From Foetidibacter luteolus (GTDB taxonomy: Bacteria > Bacteroidota > Bacteroidia > Chitinophagales > Chitinophagaceae), in the NCBI RefSeq assembly GCF_009650435.1, contig NZ_VVIP01000005.1, positions 28,178 through 84,522 on the forward strand: a stretch of DNA of 56,345 bases, read 5' to 3'. Positions 17,592 to 28,546 of the stretch are shown here, piece by piece (the first letter of the stretch is position 1; the number at the start of each line of letters is the position of its first letter). The position numbers and the translations under genes were made by a program. A model generated the notes under the pieces. The model was given only the letters and a program-made list of their open reading frames with translations. It was not told the origin of the DNA and made no database searches.

Positions 17592-20072
17592 ATGCCTTGC
17601 TTAAACACCTTGCACGCCATGCTGCCCCGCCAGAAAAAATTACTGTGTATTAAACCGGTAGCTGTTGTTATTGCGCTTTTTTGTTTTTATACAAGCACGG
17701 CCACCCCTGTTGATAAGGCCACCCTGAAAGGCAAAGTTGCCGACTCGGTTTCCCAGGCGCCGCTGGCATCTGTGAGTGTACAGGTTTTTAACAGTGCAGA
17801 TAAGAAGCTGGTGGAAGGCAACATCAGCAGTGAAAACGGAGAGTTTAACATAGAGCTGCCCTATGGCACTTACTATGCGCAGGTGGATTTTATGGGCTAC
17901 CAATCCTGGAAGAGCAAAACGTTTACTCTGTCGAAGGATAAGCCGCTGCACAACATGGGGCTGGTGCAGCTAACAACTTCATCTGCTGCTTTAACAGAGG
18001 TGGTTGTGCAAGCAGAAAAAAGTACCATGCAGCTTTCGCTTGACAAGAAAATTTTCAACGTTGGTAAAGACCTTGCCAATGCCGGGGGTACGGCTTCGGA
18101 TATCCTCACCAATATACCCTCCGTATCTGTTGATCCTGAAGGTAACATTAAACTGCGCGGCAGCGATAATGTACGCATTCTGATAGACGGCAAACCATCC
18201 GGGTTGGTTAGCTTTAAAGGGGGCAGTGGTTTACAGCAATTACAGGCGAGCATGATTGACCGTGTGGAAATCATCACCAACCCTTCGGCCCGTTACGAGG
18301 CAGAAGGCATGGCCGGTATTATTAACATTGTGCTTAAGAAAGACAAGCGCCAGGGCTTTAACGGTTCCTTTGAACTTATTACTGGCAACCCCGCCAACTT
18401 TGGCGCGGCAGCCAACATAAACTACCGCCATAACAAACTCAACTTCTTTATCAACTACGGCATAGCTTACCGCCGCCAGCCCAATGTGGGCAACCTTTAC
18501 CAGGAAGTATATGGAAAGGATACCACTTTTATTTTAAAGCAAAACAACAGCGGCACGGTGCGTGGCTTTAACAATAACATTCGCGGAGGACTGGATTATT
18601 ATTTTACGGAGAAAAGCATTCTTACCGCCTCTTATCTCTTCCGCCGCAGCGATGCCAACCGCATTACCGATATACGTTATGAAGACTATCTCTTCAATCT
18701 GAATAACCCCACTGGTGTTTCCACCCGGCGCCAGGACGAAAACGAAGAAGAACCCAATTCTGAGTACTCGCTTATTTACAAAAGAACATTTACCCGCAGC
18801 GGTCATGAACTGGTTGCCGAGGTAAAATACCTGGACAATTGGGAAAGCAGCGACCAGCTATTTACCCAGCAGTTTTTAAAGCCTGACGGAACACAGCAGC
18901 CGGAAAAAAATATCGTGCAGCATTCAGTAAATGATGAATCTGAAAAGCAATTACTCTTCCAGGTAGATTATGTGCAGCCCATTGGCAAAGATGGTAAGTT
19001 TGAAACCGGCCTGCGCAGCAGTTCAAGAGATATGGTGAACGATTTTGTGGTAAATCAAAAGAATGCCGATGGCAGCTACACGCCATTGCCGGGGCTTGAT
19101 AATGTGTTTCTCTATGATGAAAATATTCATGCCGCTTATGGTATTTTGGGGAATAAGACGGGCAAGGTATCTTACCAGGCCGGGCTGCGGGCTGAGTGGA
19201 CGGCCGTAACAACAACCCTTCAGGAAACGCACCAGGTAAACCCGCGTAAATATGCCAACCTTTTCCCCAGTGCACACCTTACGTTTGACCTGCCCAAAGA
19301 AAACGCCATCCAGTTAAGCTATAGCCGCCGCATACGCCGGCCTTTTTACAACGATCTAAGCCCTTTCTTTACCTTTTCAGACAGCCGCAACTTTTTCAGC
19401 GGTAATCCTGATTTAAACCCGGAATTCAGCAATGTTTTTGAAGTGGGGCATATCAAATATTTTGACAAGGGTACATTTACTTCCGCTGTTTACTACCGCA
19501 ACACTACCGGTAAAATTGACCAGATAAGAACAGTTGACAACGAGGGTAATTCCATAACCAAACCACAAAACCTTTCTTCAGAAAAAGCTTATGGTATAGA
19601 GCTAACCAGCGCTTACTCGCCTTACAAATGGTGGAAACTGGACTTTAACGCCAACTTCTTTCATGCGGATATTGACGGCAGCAATATCGTTAAAGATTAC
19701 AAGGCCTCTACCTATAGCTGGTTTCTGCGGCAGACATCCAGGTTTTCCCTGGCTAAAAATTTCGACATACAGTTAAGGGGCAACTACGAGGCCCCTCAAA
19801 AGACGGCACAGGGTAGCCGCAAGGCATTAATTTATATGGATGTGGCCATCAGCAAAGATGTGTTTAAAGGCAACGGAACCCTTAACCTGAATGTGCTGGA
19901 TGTATTCAACAGCCGGCGCTTTCGTTACATTACCAACGGGCCCAACTTTTATACCAATGGCAACAGCCAGTACCGCCGCCGCCAGGTTAACCTTACACTC
20001 AACTATCGTTTAAAACAGGCCAAGCCCCCGGCTAAGCCAAAGAAGCTGGATGGTTCGGATGAAAGTTTTTGA
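17592..20072 (+). CDS. TonB-dependent receptor, outer membrane
   Basis: An 826-residue outer-membrane receptor. An N-terminal signal segment (VVIALFCFYTSTATP; an internal start at 17628 is also possible) is followed by a carboxypeptidase-regulatory-like beta domain (about 43-125, LKGKVADSVSQAPLASVSV). A plug domain comes next (LANAGGTASDILTNIPSVSV, ILIDGKPSGL, GIINIVLKK). The rest is a large barrel of the OMP_b-brl_3 kind, with RRIRRPFYNDLSPF and SGNPDLNPEFSN blocks typical of SusC-like Bacteroidetes receptors. The C-terminus is charged instead of ending in the usual aromatic residue (GSDESF does end in Phe). No SusD partner or adjacent sigma factor is present, so the substrate (metal chelate, peptide or glycan) cannot be inferred. 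Confidence 0.92.
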   Translation: MPCLNTLHAMLPRQKKLLCIKPVAVVIALFCFYTSTATPVDKATLKGKVADSVSQAPLASVSVQVFNSADKKLVEGNISSENGEFNIELPYGTYYAQVDFMGYQSWKSKTFTLSKDKPLHNMGLVQLTTSSAALTEVVVQAEKSTMQLSLDKKIFNVGKDLANAGGTASDILTNIPSVSVDPEGNIKLRGSDNVRILIDGKPSGLVSFKGGSGLQQLQASMIDRVEIITNPSARYEAEGMAGIINIVLKKDKRQGFNGSFELITGNPANFGAAANINYRHNKLNFFINYGIAYRRQPNVGNLYQEVYGKDTTFILKQNNSGTVRGFNNNIRGGLDYYFTEKSILTASYLFRRSDANRITDIRYEDYLFNLNNPTGVSTRRQDENEEEPNSEYSLIYKRTFTRSGHELVAEVKYLDNWESSDQLFTQQFLKPDGTQQPEKNIVQHSVNDESEKQLLFQVDYVQPIGKDGKFETGLRSSSRDMVNDFVVNQKNADGSYTPLPGLDNVFLYDENIHAAYGILGNKTGKVSYQAGLRAEWTAVTTTLQETHQVNPRKYANLFPSAHLTFDLPKENAIQLSYSRRIRRPFYNDLSPFFTFSDSRNFFSGNPDLNPEFSNVFEVGHIKYFDKGTFTSAVYYRNTTGKIDQIRTVDNEGNSITKPQNLSSEKAYGIELTSAYSPYKWWKLDFNANFFHADIDGSNIVKDYKASTYSWFLRQTSRFSLAKNFDIQLRGNYEAPQKTAQGSRKALIYMDVAISKDVFKGNGTLNLNVLDVFNSRRFRYITNGPNFYTNGNSQYRRRQVNLTLNYRLKQAKPPAKPKKLDGSDESF

Positions 20073-20151
20073 ACATGCAGGGTACAAAATGAAAGGTGCG
20101 GGGTCTTGCATTGACTGCATTTCACCATCCACCGTTGACTCTTCACGACTA

Positions 20152-20290
20152 TGGTGCCAGCGTCCGGTTTTTCATGGGAGGCTTCGTTGCAAATATGATT
20201 TTGTTATTAAATGGTCTTTCAGTGAAAGAACATTTAATAATCAATCCGTTTATCGTTCGGCTCATTGGGCGGCTTTGCAGACCCAGGTAG
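20152..20290 (+). repeat. Dispersed repeat family B copy with 37-nt hairpin
   Basis: Flanks GGTGCCAGCG and CAGACCCAGGTAG mark the ends. The central expanded palindrome at 20204-20240 has arms TTATTAAATG and CATTTAATAA around an inner TCTTTCA/TGAAAGA stem. Compared with the copies at 38408, 41313 and 45748 the outer arms differ at four positions, and each change is compensated on the other arm. Confidence 0.88.
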
Positions 20291-20291
20291 A

Positions 20292-21128
20292 TTAGCTTGA
20301 GATTTCAATTTTAGTGGACGTACCTGCTTTTCTTTTCTCCCCTAGCTTCTTCCACAACCAACCAGGCACAACTGGTTTCAGCATTTGCCCCACATAAGTT
20401 TTGGGAAAATCTTCCTTAATGCCATATTGCTCCGGTTCCTGCGGCGGACAAACATACGTGCCGAATAGTTTGTCCATTATTGGAGAGATGTTGGCATAAT
20501 TACCAGCATCTCTTTCAATATCATGGTGCCAGTGGTGCAGCTCCGGCGAGCCAATCAGCATTTTAAGCGGGCCGATGGGAAGCCTAACATTGGAATGAAT
20601 ATATATATCCCAAATACCGCGGAAAGCAACAATGGCTGCCAATGCTTCCAGTTGAAAGCCCATTACAAATGCCGGCAGGTTAATTAAGCCGATCGTATAG
20701 ATGGAATCCAGCGGATGCTCACGATGTGCAGCCAGCCAGTCAAGGTGTTCTGAGCTGTGGTGCACTTTATGAAACCTCCAGAGAAAATCAACTTTATGCT
20801 GTAACCGGTGGCCCCAGTAAATCAGCAGGTCGCTAAAGAAAAGCACTTCTACTGCCTGCAACCATACCGGTTGCGATTTTACCAGCGCCCTAAACTTCGC
20901 CGGCACCAGTCCATCCATCCAGAAACTGAAATAATTCAGTACCCATAATACCAACCCGCTCCATAACAAATATTGGCCAAGCAGGTAACACAAATCCAGT
21001 ACCCAATGGCGGCGGAATATTTTCTGGCCTTTTTTAGCCGGAAAAACTTTTTCCATAGGGACAAATACCAACAGCAGAAAGATAATGCTGATGGCAGCCG
21101 CTAACAATAGTTCTGCAATCCGGGTCAT
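20292..21128 (-). CDS. Sterol desaturase / fatty acid hydroxylase family protein
   Basis: A 278-residue integral membrane di-iron oxygenase-type protein. The expected histidine clusters are visible: HRLQH (about 106-110), HKVHHSS (about 119-125) and HHWHHD (about 219-224), plus further histidines between them. Several hydrophobic segments cover the first 100 residues. Members hydroxylate or desaturate lipid or carotenoid substrates; the substrate cannot be read from sequence. The start codon is one base past the stop of the 134-aa gene upstream, so the three genes at 21875-20292 form one operon. Confidence 0.88.
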   Translation of the reverse strand: MTRIAELLLAAAISIIFLLLVFVPMEKVFPAKKGQKIFRRHWVLDLCYLLGQYLLWSGLVLWVLNYFSFWMDGLVPAKFRALVKSQPVWLQAVEVLFFSDLLIYWGHRLQHKVDFLWRFHKVHHSSEHLDWLAAHREHPLDSIYTIGLINLPAFVMGFQLEALAAIVAFRGIWDIYIHSNVRLPIGPLKMLIGSPELHHWHHDIERDAGNYANISPIMDKLFGTYVCPPQEPEQYGIKEDFPKTYVGQMLKPVVPGWLWKKLGEKRKAGTSTKIEISS

Positions 21129-21129
21129 A

Positions 21130-21534
21130 TCAAGGTTTTTTTATTTTTAGAGTATCTTTTTTGGTAGTGTCTGGCATTAATTTCCTTTGGCGCAGCGGGT
21201 AAAATATTTGTGTGGAATCGTAATGCCGTCGGTAAGGGGTTAATCTATAACTTTTCTCCAGGCTGTCTGGTATAATCTGTGATTCATCTACCATTATCGC
21301 AGACTTAGATGAGTACAGAATGTGTTTCTTTTTAGGTGGTATGGATTTCCTGAGTTTTAGCAAGCTGTCAAGTTTGGCTGTTTTCAGCGTACCCCCATTC
21401 GGGCTTGTCTGCATTGCTGCTTCCTTCTTCAGGATGTATTTGTTAAGGCCGCCTGTTCTGTAAATGATGAATACAGCAACCAGGCAGAAAAACATCATCA
21501 GGGTAAGTGGTTTAATAATCTTTGCGTATTTCAT
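21130..21534 (-). CDS. Small single-pass membrane protein (paralogue 1)
   Basis: A 134-residue protein with an N-terminal membrane anchor (LTLMMFFCLVAVFIIYRTGGL) and a hydrophilic domain ending in LMPDTTKKDTLKIKKP. It is a paralogue of the next gene upstream: both start MKY, share hydrophobic-xx-VFI-RxGG around the anchor, and carry a serine-rich YSSKSA/SSSKSM-V block. I do not recognise the family. The spacing on both sides (11 bp upstream, 1 bp downstream) marks it as part of the hydroxylase operon. Confidence 0.72.
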   Translation of the reverse strand: MKYAKIIKPLTLMMFFCLVAVFIIYRTGGLNKYILKKEAAMQTSPNGGTLKTAKLDSLLKLRKSIPPKKKHILYSSKSAIMVDESQIIPDSLEKSYRLTPYRRHYDSTQIFYPLRQRKLMPDTTKKDTLKIKKP

Positions 21535-21545
21535 ATTGTTGGGTT

Positions 21546-21875
21546 TTACGGAAAAAGAGGTTTGTCTAAATTTCTGTATCCTGGCAAAGCTTCCATAACA
21601 AGTTGCTTGAAGCTATCTGTAAGGAATGGGAACTGGTTAAACACTACCATGGATTTTGAAGAAGAAAACATTTCCTTACTGGATGAGTAGAGGGATATAA
21701 ATTTTGTAGTATCAGGGTCGAAAGTCTTGCTTGTATCTATTTCAATGTTTGCTGTTATGGAAGGCTGCCCTAAAGAAGCTTTTCTAAAACCGCCTGCTCT
21801 GAATACTATGAATACCACAATAAATAAAAGAAAGCATAACAGGGTAAAAGTTTTTGTGATGGCAGGATACTTCAT
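21546..21875 (-). CDS. Small single-pass membrane protein (paralogue 2)
   Basis: A 109-residue protein, first gene of the three-gene operon. The membrane anchor TLLCFLLFIVVFIVFRAGGF is followed by SSSKEMFSSSKSMVVFNQF and a short tail. It is homologous along its length to the 134-aa neighbour, indicating tandem duplication and divergence. The orientation of the soluble part (N-terminus inside, remainder in the periplasm) is inferred from charge. Function unknown. Confidence 0.7.
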   Translation of the reverse strand: MKYPAITKTFTLLCFLLFIVVFIVFRAGGFRKASLGQPSITANIEIDTSKTFDPDTTKFISLYSSSKEMFSSSKSMVVFNQFPFLTDSFKQLVMEALPGYRNLDKPLFP

Positions 21876-22078
21876 GTGCTTTTGTTTTTGGGTTGTTAGT
21901 GGCGCTATTAATTGTTAATACGGGTTCTTTGTAAGTCAGCAGCATCGCTGCAAAAATTCTGGTGGTACATTCATCCTTTATTGCAGCCGTTTTAGTTTAG
22001 GGGATGAATTTAGTTATTTGGCCGTTGTATAATATCTTGTTACAAAATTTTAACTGTTCTCCTGCAAATATTATTGCC

Positions 22079-22987
22079 ATGAAAAAACAACCGGTTCTTG
22101 CTTTGTTTCTTCTTTTTCTGTCGGCGGCATTCACCAATGCCCAACGGCCATCGCCGGTAAAACAGCTTTTTCCACCCGGCACCGTTTTTCATGAGAATAT
22201 TTCTTACGCCGGCGATACATCCCGCCATCACTTGCTGGATATTTACCTGCCCGCCAACGCAAAACCCGGCATACCACTGGTTGTATGGGTACATGGCGGC
22301 GCTTGGATGCTGAACGACAAATACGCCGACATGAGCTACATGAAGAACACTGTTAAAGGCTTTATTGACAGTGGCTATGCGCTGGCTTCTATTGATTACA
22401 GGTACAGTACAGAGGCTGTTTTTCCGGCACAGTTGCAGGATTGCAACCAGACCATTAACTTCCTGTACAACCATGCGGAAAAGTATGGGTTCGATAAAAA
22501 CAACATAGCCTTAATTGGGTTTTCTGCGGGTGGCCACCTGGCATCTTTACTGGCGCTGGCGCATAATAGCAACGTGCCTGCTTTTTATGCAGATGGCAAA
22601 AAGCCATTGTTTAAAATTAAAGCCGTGCTGGATTTTTATGGCCCTTCAGATTTTATGGTATTCGCCGGGGCTGATATGGACAAAGACGAACCCAAGCCTA
22701 TCACCCGCCTTTTAGGTGCCCTGCCTATCGAACGCCCTGATATAGCCAAAGCTGCCAGCCCCGTAACTTATGTTGACAAAAATGATCCGCCCTTCTTTAT
22801 TGTTCAGGGCGAAAAAGATGAGTCTGTGCCATACACACAATCTGTGCTGTTGCAATCGTATCTAAAGCTGGCCGGCGTAGAGAATGAATTAACCATCGTA
22901 CCTGGCGCACCGCATTACGGGCCTATGTTTGATGCAGAAGAGATAAGGCTAAAGCTTTTTAGGTTTTTAAGGAAACACTTGAGATGA
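22079..22987 (+). CDS. Exported alpha/beta-hydrolase (BD-FAE-like esterase)
   Basis: A 302-residue esterase with a clear signal peptide (MKKQPVLALFLLFLSAAFTNAQ), which decides the start at 22079 over an upstream Met at 22004. The oxyanion motif HGGAW is present. The nucleophile elbow is GFSAGG (Ser), the probable acid is in GEKDESVPYTQS and the histidine is in PGAPHYGP. This places it in the hormone-sensitive-lipase/carboxylesterase (BD-FAE) group, often acting on acetylated or feruloylated carbohydrates. It stands alone and is convergent with the membrane protein gene at 22997. Confidence 0.9.
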   Translation: MKKQPVLALFLLFLSAAFTNAQRPSPVKQLFPPGTVFHENISYAGDTSRHHLLDIYLPANAKPGIPLVVWVHGGAWMLNDKYADMSYMKNTVKGFIDSGYALASIDYRYSTEAVFPAQLQDCNQTINFLYNHAEKYGFDKNNIALIGFSAGGHLASLLALAHNSNVPAFYADGKKPLFKIKAVLDFYGPSDFMVFAGADMDKDEPKPITRLLGALPIERPDIAKAASPVTYVDKNDPPFFIVQGEKDESVPYTQSVLLQSYLKLAGVENELTIVPGAPHYGPMFDAEEIRLKLFRFLRKHLR

Positions 22988-22996
22988 GGTTTACTC

Positions 22997-24487
22997 TTAT
23001 TGGGTGAGCCAAACCATTTTTTTAAGCTTAAAGCCCTGCTGCTCTACCCAAAGTGCTTTTGTTATGTGGCAACTGCGCATTGAGTCTTTTACAGCGGCGG
23101 TATCACGCAGGTAAACAAAGTTTCTGCCGGCATAGTATTCTGAAATGGGGAATATCTCCGTCTTCTGCACAAAAATTTTGTAATCCGGGTCAATTGTCTT
23201 CACCTGCCCGCCAAAGCGTTTAAATATATCGTACCGCATCCCTGTTAAAGAAATTTCTCCGGATGGGTTAATAATATAATACTGGCAAATACACAAGCCA
23301 ATAATGGTTGCCATAACAAGGCGATAGCGCCTGTTAACAACAACGTATTTTGCTGCAACATAGGCTATTAAAATACCTGCCGGAACTATGGAAAACTCAT
23401 GCTCGTGAGACCAGTGTAATAAAACAATATTGTACAGCAAAAGCGAAATAGCGAACATGAAAAGCAGAAGCTTTTCTGTTTTTGAAAACACTACCCTTAT
23501 CCCTTTTCCCAGGTTTACCAGGTGCAGAATAACAATGGCGCCAATTACAGGCAAAAAGCTTGTTATGTAATGCTTGCAAACAGAAAACAGCATAACGGGC
23601 AAGGTGACTTTTTTCGTGGTTATGCTCCTTTCAAGAAAACGTGATTTCCAGTAGCCGATGACTGTTTCACTGCCTGCGTACGACGAAAACTGCCAAAATA
23701 TGGCAGCGATACCGGCAACCAGCGCAAGCAAAAGCACTGCTGCCAGTAAAAAATACTTTTTTTGTTGCCTTGCCTTTGTAAGGCAAACTATGGCCGAGCA
23801 ACCGCCAATAAAAACGGCAAACCAATCCACATATAAAAGTGCAAATACAAGCAGAAAAATGCCTGCCAGCCGGCCTCCGGTTATGTTTGACGCATCTTTA
23901 AGCATTGGCAATAACATAAGCAATGTTGCAAAAACAAACGGAAGCATAATAGCCGTATGGGTATAGCCGTTGCCAGAATACCACAATAGGGCAGGGGCAA
24001 AAAGAAACAACAGGCAGCCGGCAATAACCACATGGTACTTTCTTTTTGTTTCCTGCGGTACCAGTTGTTCAAAAAACAAAAAGCAGGTAATGAGTGAAAC
24101 AAGCCCAAAACACAAATTAAGCAACCGCAAATACAGTGGAATAACCGGCAAATGCAATGTTGAATACAAAAAGTACGGGATAATATACCACGCCGGGCCA
24201 AGTGAAAGGTACAGCGTGTTGCCATACATATCTGTGTTAACGCTTTTGCCGCATTGCTTATCACCGGGGTTTTGATAATTCATCAAAGGCGTAAAGTGAA
24301 ATTGTCCGCCACCGCCTGCCTGCTCCCACGAGGTTGTGTTCATCAACACTACCGCCGATAAAAATTCGTGGTGCTTGGCCAGCGGCCTGCCAAGATTAGG
24401 AACCCTTAGCAGCACACTAACCAGGAAGAGCAGGATGATTAGCGAGAAAGCCTGCCGCCTGGTAATGGCAGAGTTTAAATTAAACAT
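22997..24487 (-). CDS. Polytopic membrane protein, ArnT/PMT-like glycosyltransferase candidate
   Basis: A 496-residue protein with about 10-12 membrane segments. The first periplasmic loop has LRVPNLGRPLAKHHEFLSAVVL and a long soluble stretch, the layout of family-39-like lipid-linked glycosyltransferases. The catalytic acidic pair normally found in this loop is not obvious (H-H-E instead). A C-terminal soluble tail of about 80 residues (IFVQKTEIFPISEYYAGRNF) follows. The gene is single. It could equally be an O-antigen-related membrane protein of unknown role; the glycosyltransferase call is by topology only. Confidence 0.55.
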   Translation of the reverse strand: MFNLNSAITRRQAFSLIILLFLVSVLLRVPNLGRPLAKHHEFLSAVVLMNTTSWEQAGGGGQFHFTPLMNYQNPGDKQCGKSVNTDMYGNTLYLSLGPAWYIIPYFLYSTLHLPVIPLYLRLLNLCFGLVSLITCFLFFEQLVPQETKRKYHVVIAGCLLFLFAPALLWYSGNGYTHTAIMLPFVFATLLMLLPMLKDASNITGGRLAGIFLLVFALLYVDWFAVFIGGCSAIVCLTKARQQKKYFLLAAVLLLALVAGIAAIFWQFSSYAGSETVIGYWKSRFLERSITTKKVTLPVMLFSVCKHYITSFLPVIGAIVILHLVNLGKGIRVVFSKTEKLLLFMFAISLLLYNIVLLHWSHEHEFSIVPAGILIAYVAAKYVVVNRRYRLVMATIIGLCICQYYIINPSGEISLTGMRYDIFKRFGGQVKTIDPDYKIFVQKTEIFPISEYYAGRNFVYLRDTAAVKDSMRSCHITKALWVEQQGFKLKKMVWLTQ

Positions 24488-24565
24488 GCTCCCTCCTTAC
24501 AATACAAATGTTTATTCATGCCAATGCCGCACGGTTGTACCCGTTGAAGTGATTAAATATTTTTA

Positions 24566-24690
24566 GGGGGTGTCCCTCGTACCTCGGGCCGGGCTTTCCG
24601 CTGCAAGTCCTCACCACCTTCGCTAAGGCTATGGTGGTTGCGGGCTTTCCGCTTCAATCCCTCACCCGGCGGTGCAACACGCTGCTTTTA
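24566..24690 (+). repeat. Dispersed repeat family A, copy 3
   Basis: Starts GGGGGTGTCCCTCGTACC, with GGGCTTTCCGC appearing twice around a short spacer and CAATCCCTCACCCGGCGGTGCAACACG at the end. It fills the middle of the 373-bp gap between two minus-strand genes, in the opposite direction to both. Nothing else is recognised in the gap. Confidence 0.82.
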
Positions 24691-24860
24691 TGCAGGCAAG
24701 CCGTGGTTAAGGTGCAACTTATGAAGAACCCGCAAAAAAACTTCAGATATATATGAAAAGAGCAGGATAAACACAGCGGCATCAGTTCAACAGCCGCAAC
24801 GGCATGTTAGCATTCAGGGGGATCGTAAGCGGGGTAAGCCGCAACATACTTTTTCGCTGA

Positions 24861-25793
24861 TTATGGCAATTCAAACTGGCTGCAAAAATCCCAAATCAGG
24901 TTTGTGGCATTAATAACCCTGGATGGTATGTCGCCCCTTCTTCCCTGGATGGGGGAAGACGGCCAGGCATGGCCGCCATCGTTGGTAAGATAGCATTTAA
25001 CAAGTACGGTACCATTAGTGTTGGCCCAACTGGTTACCTTGTATCCTTCGTAATAATCTATAACGGGGTACCCGGTGCACTTATTTCTGGCCACCCAATA
25101 GTTAATGCCGTCCATTACAGGCGGAAAATCGTATCCTCCAATGCCTACGCCTCCGCTAAAAGGCACTTTGGTATCAGGAACGGCATGTATGTGCAGTATG
25201 GGCACAACTCCTTGTCTGTGCCCGTCTTTTACCGAAACCATGTCTCCGCTTACAATGCCCGCTGCCGCTATTTTATCCGGCAGTTCAGATGCAAGCCGGT
25301 AAGCCAGCATTCCTCCGTTAGACATACCGGCTACATAAACTTTTTTTCGGTTTACCTTAAAGCGATGGCCAATATTATCAATAAGGCTGCTTATGAATTT
25401 AACATCGTTCACATTAGTGTACATGGCATAATCGCAGCAACTGCCTGCATTCCATGTACGTATGTTCAGTAAACCAGCACGATCCTGTTTTTCCACCCCA
25501 TCCGGATAAACAGTTATAAAACCTTCCTCGTTACCCTTTTGCTCAAATCCGTACGCTTTCTCAAACTGGCCAGCATTACCACCCGTGCCATGCAGGCCTA
25601 TAACCAGTGGCCTTACGCTATCCGTTTCATAATAGTTTTCGGGCAGTTTTACAATGTAGGTTCTGCGGATGCCGTCTATAACTACCTGCTCTTCAAAACG
25701 GAATTGAACCGGCTGCGCCGGGGCGCTATCTTTATTGCAGGAAAAAAACAGCACACAGAAAAGCAGGCCGATAATATTTGCCATTGTATTCAT
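24861..25793 (-). CDS. PHB-depolymerase/feruloyl-esterase-like lipoprotein
   Basis: Start chosen at 25793 (or 25784), just before a lipoprotein signal ending LFCVLFFSC, rather than at 25817. The mature protein is an alpha/beta-hydrolase of the LpqC / poly(3-hydroxybutyrate) depolymerase-like group: HGTGGNAGQFE (oxyanion), GMSNGGMLAYRLA (nucleophile Ser), HAVPDTKVPF (acid) and GGHAWP (His). Such enzymes usually cleave ester-linked phenolics or polyesters outside the cell. The gene is single, surrounded by repeat-rich intergenic DNA. Confidence 0.87.
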   Translation of the reverse strand: MNTMANIIGLLFCVLFFSCNKDSAPAQPVQFRFEEQVVIDGIRRTYIVKLPENYYETDSVRPLVIGLHGTGGNAGQFEKAYGFEQKGNEEGFITVYPDGVEKQDRAGLLNIRTWNAGSCCDYAMYTNVNDVKFISSLIDNIGHRFKVNRKKVYVAGMSNGGMLAYRLASELPDKIAAAGIVSGDMVSVKDGHRQGVVPILHIHAVPDTKVPFSGGVGIGGYDFPPVMDGINYWVARNKCTGYPVIDYYEGYKVTSWANTNGTVLVKCYLTNDGGHAWPSSPIQGRRGDIPSRVINATNLIWDFCSQFELP

Positions 25794-26254
25794 AAACTTT
25801 TTTTTGTATCCAGGCACGCCGTAACAAATACGTAGCCGGCAAGCCGTAAGGTTACCGGGAAAACAGGTGGGCTTTCAGTGATAATAGTTAAATCTAACTG
25901 TTGTACAGGCAGAACCTTGTTGGCAGCCTTTGCCAATGCAGCATTCAACCATAACCCGTTAAGTACGCATTTTACGTTGACCAATATTTAATAAAGCGCC
26001 ACAAAGAAATTGATGGAACTGTAGCTGTTGAGGCGTAAGAGTGGTGAAGCTGCAAAATTTTGGGTTGAGGCAGCGCATAAATAGACGGCAGTAGTGTGTG
26101 CCTGAATTTACCCGGGGTATTTTGTGCTCAAACCCACAGATACCTGCACAAAGCGTATTTTGGCGTACAGGTAACAACCTGCAATGTTGTACCTGCAAAG
26201 TGTTGCACAGGGAAAATGTACGGCATGTTGCAGCACTTTCGGGGATGCCGCCCA

Positions 26255-26330
26255 TCTACCGGGGCTGAAAAGATGCCATGAAAAACCAGCCGTACAAGTG
26301 AGTGACACAACCAAAGCCCAATAGTAGTAA
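26255..26330 (-). repeat. Dispersed repeat family B copy
   Basis: CTACCGGGGCTGAAAAGATGCCATGAAAAACC followed by AGCCGTACAAGTGAGTGACACAACC is the inverse of the copy at 4236. It lies in the 643-bp gap between the lipoprotein and atpC genes, which otherwise holds only the atpC terminator. Confidence 0.82.
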
Positions 26331-26386
26331 TACAGACCGGACAATAATCTTTCAGCTATTGCCCGCAGGGCATAGCCAGGTACAAA

Positions 26387-26418
26387 AAAACGGCTGCACA
26401 AAACTGTACAGCCGTTTT
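26387..26418 (-). terminator. Terminator of the atpD-atpC transcript
   Basis: On the minus strand AAAACGGCTG pairs with CAGCCGTTTT (10 bp) around a short loop, with a T-run after it, 19 nt past the atpC stop codon. Confidence 0.88.
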
Positions 26419-26436
26419 ATTTATTAAGATGTGTTG

Positions 26437-26700
26437 TTAATCTAATGCAACAGCGCCTTCCACCAATACAGTAGCTTTATTATCCAGCACTTCCACAAAA
26501 CCGCTTTCTATTGAATAGCTGCTTGCTTCGTTCCTGGACTTGAGCACTTTTAGCTTACCCTTTGCCAGGGCGCTTACCAAAGGTGCGTGTTTTTCCAGCA
26601 CTTCAAACAAACCGTTAATGCCGGGCAACTGAACGCCATACACTTCGCCGCTGTAAAGCTTTTTTTCCGGAGTTAATATCTCAAGAGTCATAAAGTTCAA
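26437..26700 (-). CDS. atpC: ATP synthase F1 epsilon subunit
   Basis: An 87-residue protein consisting only of the N-terminal beta-sandwich domain: MNFMTLEILTPEKKLYSGEVYGVQLPG at the start and GFVEVLDNKATVLVEGA near the end. The C-terminal two-helix inhibitory domain present in the roughly 138-residue E. coli protein is absent, as is usual in Bacteroidota. Part of the F1 central stalk. It follows atpD after 73 bp of repetitive DNA. Confidence 0.93.
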   Translation of the reverse strand: MNFMTLEILTPEKKLYSGEVYGVQLPGINGLFEVLEKHAPLVSALAKGKLKVLKSRNEASSYSIESGFVEVLDNKATVLVEGAVALD

Positions 26701-26773
26701 CGAGTCATTAAGTCATTAGTCAATGGTCATTAGTCATCAGCCTTACTGACTTACTGACTACATGACTTTGCAT
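26701..26773. repeat. Short direct-repeat spacer between atpD and atpC
   Basis: The words GTCATTA and AGTCATTAGTCA recur, with later TTACTGACTTACTGACTA, giving a degenerate 7-10-bp periodic sequence across the whole atpD-atpC gap. Confidence 0.75.
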
Positions 26774-28282
<1,509 letters not shown>

Positions 28283-28312
28283 TTATTTAAAAGAGGTTTT
28301 TTTATTTGGCGG

Positions 28313-28320
28313 CAAAGGTA
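28313..28320 (-). promoter_or_regulatory. Bacteroidetes-type -7 box for atpD
   Basis: TACCTTTG on the minus strand matches the TAnnTTTG consensus. TTTTG occurs 15 nt further upstream, somewhat closer than the usual -33 spacing. It predicts a leader of roughly 35 nt for atpD. Confidence 0.55.
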
Positions 28321-28546
28321 AGGGTTTCAGGTGTTCAAAATTATGCCGGGCATTTTTAAAAATGGGAATTTTTGTGGTAGCCGGCGAAGGGAACACTATT
28401 GGGCTTTGGTTGTTGCCAATCCTAATGCTTTGACACACAGGATTGCTTACTTGTACGCCTTGTATGCTATGGAGCATTGTGCAGCCTACTTTTTAAATGT
28501 TTAATGCTACCGTGTTCAATGAACAAAGTATTTGTTGCCTGCTGTT

